NCBI GenBank assembly: GCA_015832175.1
Contig: WJXW01000004.1
Span: 1,488,001 to 1,552,000 of the forward strand
Length of the DNA: 64,000 bases
Direction of reading: 5' to 3'
Origin: Paraphaeosphaeria minitans
Lineage: Eukaryota; Ascomycota; Dothideomycetes; Pleosporales; Didymosphaeriaceae
The notes under the pieces were generated by a model, which did not search any database, was not told where the DNA came from, and saw only the letters and a program-made list of their open reading frames with translations. The position numbers and the translations under genes are program-made. The first letter of the stretch is position 1. The number at the start of each line of letters is the position of its first letter. This document shows positions 56,722 to 64,000 of the stretch, one piece after another.

Positions 56722-58689
56722 TGTTGTGGTAAAAAGGGCTTAAACTATCACAGGATATTTAGGAGCAGAGTTGTAAAGAATACAAATAGCTAATTGTAGG
56801 AAAGGATGCCAAAAGGGCAGACTATATATAAAAGAAACAAGCCTCTTAGCAAGAATCCCGTAATATAAATTAGTAGATCTAGAAAGAATCACGGAAGTAA
56901 TTGTTTACTTTAATACACCCCCTAGGTAATCGCTTAAAGCAAATTACCTATTCTAAGAAGTAATTTTTAATTATCTAAATCCTTCCTAAAGATTTTTAAA
57001 AAACCATCTAAAAGCTATTTAAAGATTAAAAAACTATTAAGAATTATTCTTCTAAATCTCCTTATTTTAAGAACAGCGATTCTATCACCCCCTATTTACT
57101 ATAATAGTAAAATAATTACTATTTATCTTTTAACTTACAAATCCTATTATAAATTATATCTAGAATTTCTTCTTCTAGTAGGTTAAGAGCTTATAAGCAT
57201 GGCATAAAGGCCTAGAGCGTAAACGCTTTTATTCTACTACTCTTTTTGCTCACTTCCTATTAACTGTAAAGTAATTTCCCCGCTCTTACTAGCTAGTAAG
57301 TATAATAGGTAGGCGTGTTTTAGTTAGGAAGAAGTAGTAGTAAAAAAAATAAGTAGTAAGAAAGGAGCGCATTTAGCGCTTAATAATTAAATAGGTAGTA
57401 GAGTATATAAGCCCTTTACTAGCGCTTAATCTTGTCTCTTTAATCTTTTACTTTTAACACTTTAACTTTCTATCTAATTTAAGCCTACTAGTTTAAGTCT
57501 TTAAATTCTACTATTTTATAGTAGGTTCTCTTCTTTTAATTATTACCTTACGCTTTTTCTATTATTTAGAGCTTTACTAACTTTTTTAAATATCTAATAA
57601 CTTAGCTAAAGCACGTATAGTAAAGGCTATAAAAGCTACTAAATAAAGCTCTTAATTCTCCTACTAAGATCCTCTTACTTCTCCTACTCTACTAGCTCCT
57701 CCTACCCTAGCTCTAGGCCCCTAGCAATTACTTAGTGCTCTTAAATAAGTAAGCTGCTTAGGCTGCTTAAAAGGAACTCTAGTAGGAAAAAGTAATAAAT
57801 ACTGCTATAATAACGCTTTAAGCTTAAGTAGGCGCTACTATACCTACTTTACCTACTCTTACACTACTATATATAGAATTATTCTATTACTTTAGCTAAT
57901 TTTACTAATTATTTCTATAGCTAGCTGTATATTTAGACTCTAGCTATAGATTTTATCTACTATTAACTATTAAAGGATGCTAATATAAGCTTTTATTTTA
58001 AGATCCTTTCTAGGTTTAGCTAATACTTTTTATAAGAGAGGCTAATTACTAAGCTATATAAAAAGGTTAAGGTAGCCTTATAAGCTCCTCCTTTTACTAG
58101 TAGTTAGAAAGAGTAAGCTTAGTATATAGCTACTATTCTACTCCCTCCTTTATAGCTAATCTTTAGTAAAGGATAAAGTAATTACCCTCCTACTCTACCT
58201 ATTAAGGAGTAGCGCGATCGCAGCTAATATACTAATTAAAATAGCTAGATAAGTAGCTTATTAGCTCTAAAGTAAAGTAAAGGCTAGGTAAGTGCTTCTC
58301 CTCTTACTAATTAAAAAAGGGGAGGCTAGAGTAAGGAATTACCTATTACTAATTAAAGAAAGGGAAGCTAAGGTGAGCTATTACCTACTACTAATTAAAG
58401 GAGAGGTAGAGGAAGTAGATAGGGTAAGGAATTACCTACTACAGAGAGGAGGAGAGAAAAAGGATAGAGAGAACCTCCTACTACTAATTATAGGGGAGAT
58501 TCTTACACCCCTGCAATTAAGCAGAGAAGGAAGAGAGTCTATAAGCATATAGATAAGCTCTTTAATCTCCTTTTTCTCTAATTCCTATTTTCCCTCTAAT
58601 TTTTTCTTTCTTTTCTTTTTCTTTTTTTATTTTCCTAGCTCTAAATTAATAATTCTAGGTAGTTAATAGATTAATTCTCTACTTACCTA
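56722..58689. other. AT-rich relic sequence, partly repetitive
   Basis: Begins TGTTGTGGTAAAAAGGG, possibly an LTR edge of the Copia relic that follows. The segment 58,290-58,500 consists of degenerate direct repeats (AATTACCTACTACTAATTAAAG-like units, about 60 bp). Those repeats create an 86-codon frame that I do not regard as a gene. Confidence 0.4.
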
Positions 58690-59190
58690 CTTTTATTCTA
58701 TAATTGTTGTGTTTATATTTTATAGATTTAATAGCTTTTTAAATCTATTAAACTGCTAATAAGTAAGAGCCTTTATAAGGCTATTTGCTAGCATTTTACT
58801 AGTTAGAAGATATTCTACTTAGAATAATCTTTTCGCATACTCTTACCGTAACTATATATTCTAAATATCTATATAGCGTAGTTAAGTAGTAATTCTTTTG
58901 TTCTTCCTAATCACTAAATAAATAGTTTAAAGATTGTTATAATAGACCTTCTATAAAGGTCCTAGATCTAGAGTAAGCTTAGTAAAGAATCTTTTAATCG
59001 CTATAGCTTCTTTACTTATATATTTAAGCGCTAGAAGCTCTGCTTCTATTATTAAAGTAGTAATTATATTCTATTAAGCTACTTTCTATAGGATAGCTCC
59101 TCTAAACAATAGGATAATATATGTATAGGAAGATCGCCGTGATATTAGATTATTAGTAAAAGAGGCATCTCCACATATTAGTGTTATAGG
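58690..59190 (-). pseudogene. Copia-type RNase H relic
   Basis: On the minus strand the frame reads GDASFTNNLISRRSS, then after stops EAELLALKYISKEAIAIKR, followed by LRYIDI and LLTSKMLANSLIKALT. This order matches the C-terminal RNase H domain of Ty1/Copia polyproteins. Stops at several tryptophan and glutamine positions fit RIP. The upstream reverse transcriptase was not recognised, so only this 3' end is claimed. Confidence 0.7.
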
Positions 59191-61772
59191 CTAGCCTTAG
59201 AGAGTGAACAGAACTGTAAGTGCTAAATGTAAAGAATAAGTTCTAGGTATTAAGTCTCTATAGGGGGGTGTGCCGCTTATAAGAAGAGTTTTTCTTAGTA
59301 GGTCTACTTTTTTAGGGTAGTTTCTTTCCTTAAGATCCTTCTAAAGGCTAGGGCATAGCCCTAGCCTATTATATACCCTAGACCTTACTTAGTTTAAAAC
59401 GTCTTATAGTTATAAGGTAAGCTTTAGAGATCTTAGGAGTATTATACTATAGTAAGGTAGTAGTGTTATAGGCGTTATTCTTCTATTAGGAACTTATTAT
59501 TATTTTAGTAAGGGTTTCCTTATAGTATAGAGGCGGCCCTAAGGCGGTCTTAAGGCGAGGGTCCTTATTAGACGGTTTGTTTATTTACTTTGTTATTATA
59601 AGGCAATAGGACGGCGCTCCTACCCTTTCTAATATAATTATTATATGTCTGTTACTTTAGTAGTGCGTTGCTATTATAGTCTCTTTATATCTACGTTGCT
59701 TTACCTTCTTTCTTCCCTTCTCTATTCTCTCTTTCCTATACTAACCCTAACCTACGCCTATTCTAACTTCTTTAACTATTTATAACTACCTCTATCCTTA
59801 CCTCTTTTTAGACCTAATCTAGTCCCCCTCCTATTCCTACGCTATACACCCCTATACTCTTATTAGCCTTTTAGCCCTCTTTTTTAGTATTCTATTTGTA
59901 GCTATAACTAATGTTAATATTATTAATAATAGCCTCTAAAGTAGCGCTACTTTAGTAGATATCTTTAGTTCTAATAGTAGTAGTAGTAATAACGCTCTAG
60001 ACCTAAACTAGTGCTTTACTAAGCCTAGCTATGCGCACATTAAGGAGGAGATTAATAACGCTAAAGTAGAAGAGATTCTCTAGAGCCTTAACACGCCTAT
60101 ATAGCAGCCTAATAGTAGTAATTACTCTTGCTCTTTTATAACCTCTAAGAGGCGTATACTAACTAATTACTTTAACCCTATTACCTCTATCTATACCCTA
60201 AAGTAGCTTTACGTTACTAAGAGCGTAGTCCTTTAAAAGGATAGCTTAGATAAAGAGCTAGCTAATTCTAATATAGGCCTTATATATATTAAATACATTA
60301 GGCGCCTAAAGTAGCTTAGGCGCGTAGAGTAAGTCTATAGCCTTATATTCTAGACTATTATTAATATTTGTACAGCTATTAACTATTCTAGGGCTACTTT
60401 TATAGCGCCTACTATCGCACTAAGGCTACCTACTAGTACAATTTTACCCCCTTTACTAATAATCTAGGCCTAAGGCGGGCTCTACGCCTTTAGATTAAAT
60501 ACATAGAGTAAGACTAGGTTAATAGTAATTTATATATCTATAATTCTAGAATATATAGCACTAACCCCTAGAAGCCTATAACTAGAATACTATTTACTTT
60601 TATAGTAGAGTTCTACTACTTAGCCTAGCAGTATAAGTAGTACCTAAACTTAGCGCTTAAGAACTCTAGCCTAATCTAAGAGCTAGACTCTTCTACTATA
60701 CCCCTACTTTAGCGTAGCAATAGAATAGTAGTCGCCCCCTTTAGTATAGATATAGCCCTAGTAGCACTTTTACTCTAGATAACTCTAGCCTAGTGTAGTA
60801 GTAACTATAATTAGAATCTAGTGGCGTTAGCTAATAATATAGTAGGGTAAATAAATAATATAAAAAATTATATCTAGTAATCTAAAAAGAGTATAGGCTA
60901 GCGCCTAAATAAAATAATCTAGACCTAAGCATAGACTACTAACCTGCTTACTACTATTATAGAGTAACTTAGAACAGCTCCTAGCTAACACTACTCTACC
61001 CTTTTAGTAGCCCTAGCTTAACAGCGTATACCTTTTAACCTATATTAAGAGCCTTATAGAGTAACTCCGCCTAAGCCTTTATTTAGGGCTAGCTTAGTGC
61101 ACCTTTCTAGCTACTACTACTACTAGTGCGAAAAGTAATATAGTTATTATAGCCCCTTTTTATTCCTATCTAGTGTTACTTTAGTGCTGCTTTAGGCATT
61201 ACAACCCTAGGGCTAATAGCCTTTAGTAGTTTTTAAATAGATAGCGCCTCTACTAAGTTAGTAAGGGAATAAATTCTTAAATACCTATTATAGCTTCTCT
61301 TATAATGTTTATGTGTTCTTCCCTATAGGCTAGATAGGACTATTATTATGTCTATAGTCCCTCTAGGCGGCCTTAAAGCGGTCTAGAGCTATAGTATCTA
61401 TAATATTTTTAACTAGCACCTAAGTTAGTAATACCTACCTAGTCTACTTTACTAGCGCCTATTATTATTTACTCTAGGTGTTTTTAATACGTAAGACCTT
61501 CTCTACTTCCTATTTGCGTAGGTTTAGGTCCGCTTCTTCTAGCTCTAAGGCTAGGCCTAGCTAGGCGTTAGCCTAAGTCTAACTAGATAGGGGATTGTCT
61601 ACTGCTTACTTAAGGAGGTTAATATAGATAGTCTTATAGAGATTGCTAAGTAGGTCTAGTGTTACTATAAGTAAGAATAGTATAGCTATTATAGTGTACT
61701 TAACCTTAAGCTAGTTAAGTTTCTTTTTTAGCTAGTTAGTTTTTATATTATATAGTAAGAACTATACTTTAT
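59191..61772. other. Unclassified RIP-degraded transposon sequence
   Basis: About 2.6 kb of AT-rich sequence with plus-strand coding-like texture between 59,900 and 61,200 (glutamine- and leucine-rich after ignoring stops). Related words AGGCGGCCCTAAGGCGGTC (about 59,533) and AGGCGGCCTTAAAGCGGTC (about 61,368) occur about 1.8 kb apart and may mark element ends. No family assigned. Confidence 0.35.
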
Positions 61773-61969
61773 TGTTAAATCTAAGAGGGTAGCTAGTCCT
61801 AAAGGGTTAAGGTTAGTTCTTAGGCAGGAGTACTTAAAGAAGGTAAAAGGTCTTATTAATATAATAGTATCTTGCAAAGTGTAACGAGTTAACAATTTAG
61901 TCTATTAGAATCTAAATAATAGATTAATAAACAGATTAAATATAAGTATAGAGAGTCTATCCTTACGTT
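61773..61969 (+). repeat. 5' part of an LTR related to the solo LTR at 62.3 kb
   Basis: Begins TGTTAAATCTAAGAGGGTAGC and is collinear with the reverse complement of 62,773-62,580. It is truncated after about 200 bp by the family-X LTR. Confidence 0.7.
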
Positions 61970-63010
61970 TATTAGTTTGGCTTAATCTACAATTAAGTAT
62001 TTAAGGGTTAATAGTATACTATTATACAAAGGGTAAGAAGTAGGTTTAATTAATTACGTCTAGTCTATTATACAAAGGGGCACTAAGGGCTTTATAAAGT
62101 CTCTGCCTCTTAGCGCTAACCTAAGTAGTAGGTCCTTATACAGGTCCCTATAGGTAGGTAGGCCCCCACTTCACCTAGTGCTACTTGTACAATAAACTGT
62201 ACAAATACTAGCAACTTTTCTTTTATACAATAGCCTATATCTATTATATACTTCCTTTTCCTATCCTTTTCTATCTATACAGTTAGCCTTCCCCTATTAG
62301 AATAGGTTATAGGGTAGTGTTAGGATCTGGCCGCGCGTGAGCAGCGGGGCGCGAGCTTATCAAACCACTAGTCTGCTAGAGTTAGCTAACTAAGTAGTTA
62401 GATAACAAGTTACGGGTCCTAAGAGTCCTAAGGACCGCACAGGCCTCGCCTGTATAGGAACTCTGGGACGCGTGGGACTCGCCCACACGGAACTCTGGGA
62501 CATATAGGACTCTGGGACATATAGGACTCTAGGACATATAGGATTCTAGGAAGTGTGGGACTACTTAGTATATAGGAACGCGAGAATAGGCTTCTTATAC
62601 TTATATTTAATCTATTTATTAATCTATTATTTAGATTCTAGTAGACTAAATTATTAACTCGTTACACTTCGCAAAATACTACTGTATTAATAAGACCTTC
62701 TACCTTCTATAAGTACTCCTGCCTAAGAACCAACCTTAACCCTTTAGGACTAGCTACCCTCTTAGATTTAACAGGTAGGTGCAGTGTTACTATATAGTAG
62801 AAGTTCTATTTGCACCTACTCTTATGTAAATAGGTAGTAATAGCTAACCTACTTAGTTTTTACCTTACCCCCTTGTACAGTAGTAGAGCCGCATTACATA
62901 ATAAAACTCTTTCTAGACATATACCTTATACGTAAACAGAAAGTAGGGTGTTAAGTAATATAATACTTAGCGCTAGGTCTTAGTAAGTAAGTATAAAAGG
63001 ATGTCTTTTA
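61970..63010 (-). mobile_element. Truncated family-X element X4 carrying a solo LTR insertion
   Basis: A one-module LTR (61,970-62,207, reverse orientation) continues into X sequence at 62,208-62,317. After the 456-bp insertion it resumes at 62,774 and ends near 63,010. It is collinear with 49,560-49,900 of X2. Confidence 0.7.
62318..62773 (-). repeat. Solo LTR with GGTAG target-site duplication
   Basis: 456 bp bounded by TGTTA...TAACA and flanked on both sides by GGTAG (62,313-62,317 and 62,774-62,778). It is clearly more GC-rich than its surroundings, keeps CpA/TpG dinucleotides, and contains a short tandem array GGGACATATAGGACTCT near 62,487-62,550. It is the least RIP-affected part of the block, pointing to a late insertion followed by LTR-LTR recombination. 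The orientation is set by the partial copy at 61,773. Confidence 0.85.
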
Positions 63011-64000
63011 GTTCCTTTAAACCCTCTCTCCTTTATTCCACTTTAATATACGTATACTTTCCTCCCTTCTTACCTTATTCTTTTTAGTATCCTAGTGTCT
63101 AGTAGCTAGTGCTCTATTACTAGTAAATATGTATAGCTTTTTTATACGATGCTAATTTTTAACAAGATATATATACACACACACACTTACTATCGTATAA
63201 TAGCTAATAACACTATTAGTCTATTAGGCGCTAGTGCCCTTGCTACTAGTGTCTTTATACTAGTTATTATAAGTTAGACTAAATTGCGTATCTAGGTTAA
63301 CCTCCCTACTAGTTCGCCTAGAATAAGGGCCTTTATACAGAGCCTAGTAGTAGACGTATAATAAATTCTCTAGAGTATTTTTATTTTTATTGTACGATGC
63401 TAACAGGTGTAGAATAAAAAGGCTAGGGTAGCCTAGATGCCCTCCTAGGACATTATCGTGTAAATTCTAGTTAGTATAAACCTCTAGCAGTAGGCTGCTC
63501 GCGTTATATAATATAAAAGATATTAGTAAGTAGTGCTTATCTAGTTGCGCAGCTAAGTTTAAAATAAGCCTTATACTTACTTATACAGCACTGCTAATAC
63601 TAGTAATTAGGTGTTCCTAGATTATTATGCAATCCTAGGTTATAAGTCTAGATTATGCGGCGCCTATATATAGAAGTTGCATAGTGCTTATTGTAAGTGT
63701 TGTATATAAGAGGGGGTAAATGTCTTTATCACACAAAAGGGTAGGTAGGCCTAGTCTTAAAATATCTAAATTATTAATATAGAAAATATATTCTTTAATG
63801 TCTTTATATAATCTCCTACAATGTGTTCCCTCTCTTATAATAAAACTATAATATTAAATTAGTAGTAGGGCTTATATAGCCTAAAAATAAATGTGTCTAT
63901 GCGAAGTTGTAGTAAGTTAGATAAAAGAAAATTTTTTTTTTTTTTTTAAAATAGTAAGTGAAATAACAAAAAAAATATTGTGTAGTAGAGTAGTTACTCT
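63011..64000. other. AT-rich sequence with microsatellites
   Basis: Contains an (AT)n(AC)n run at about 63,167-63,187 and a T run at about 63,933-63,947. No gene or classified element seen. Confidence 0.45.

Noticed and set aside
58292..58552. 86-codon frame with repeated LLLIKE-type units
   Set aside because: Produced by degenerate 60-bp direct repeats in a RIP-mutated element; low complexity.

Overview
The window comes from a filamentous ascomycete (Pezizomycotina, most likely a Dothideomycete). Protein genes have short spliceosomal introns of about 45-65 bp with GTRNGT donors, CTRAY branch points and YAG acceptors. The product set is fungal: Utp8, Elg1, Alb1, a UstYa-like protein and a fungal rhodopsin-domain receptor. 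The right-hand 25 kb is transposon sequence destroyed by C-to-T / G-to-A transitions, as expected of repeat-induced point mutation (RIP). I cannot name the species.

Region 1 (1-13.05 kb) is dense and housekeeping-like. It holds a BRE4-like multi-pass membrane protein (minus, running off the left edge), the nucleolar t-UTP subunit Utp8 (minus), the PCNA unloader Elg1 (plus, divergent from Utp8), the pre-60S factor Alb1 (minus) and an NmrA-type NAD(P)-binding oxidoreductase (plus). Several 5' exons were recovered by splicing: short first exons of Utp8, Elg1, Alb1 and the oxidoreductase.

Region 2 (13-28.5 kb) is sparse. It holds an intron-containing tRNA-Val(AAC), a frameshifted PEP-mutase relic, one uncharacterised 219-aa gene, a small secreted eight-cysteine protein, a complete acetoacetyl-CoA synthetase gene (three exons), and weakly supported or broken small genes.

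Region 3 (28.5-38.5 kb) looks like a decaying secondary-metabolism locus. It has an orphan polyketide-synthase carrier-domain remnant, an intact nine-helix membrane protein, a frameshifted flavin monooxygenase, an intact five-exon UstYa-like (DUF3328) protein, a divergent short secreted-peptide candidate, and a six-exon rhodopsin-domain membrane protein. It is bracketed by two inverted copies of one repeat, the right one RIP-mutated.

Region 4 (38.5-64 kb) is an AT-rich repeat block with no living gene. Nested LTR elements can be read: a 2,990-bp element with perfect CCTAT target duplications sits inside a Gypsy element (LTRs 40,889-41,115 and 53,259-53,486), which sits inside another member of the same short-element family. 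Further right are truncated copies, a Copia RNase H relic on the minus strand, and an apparently young 456-bp solo LTR with a perfect GGTAG duplication.
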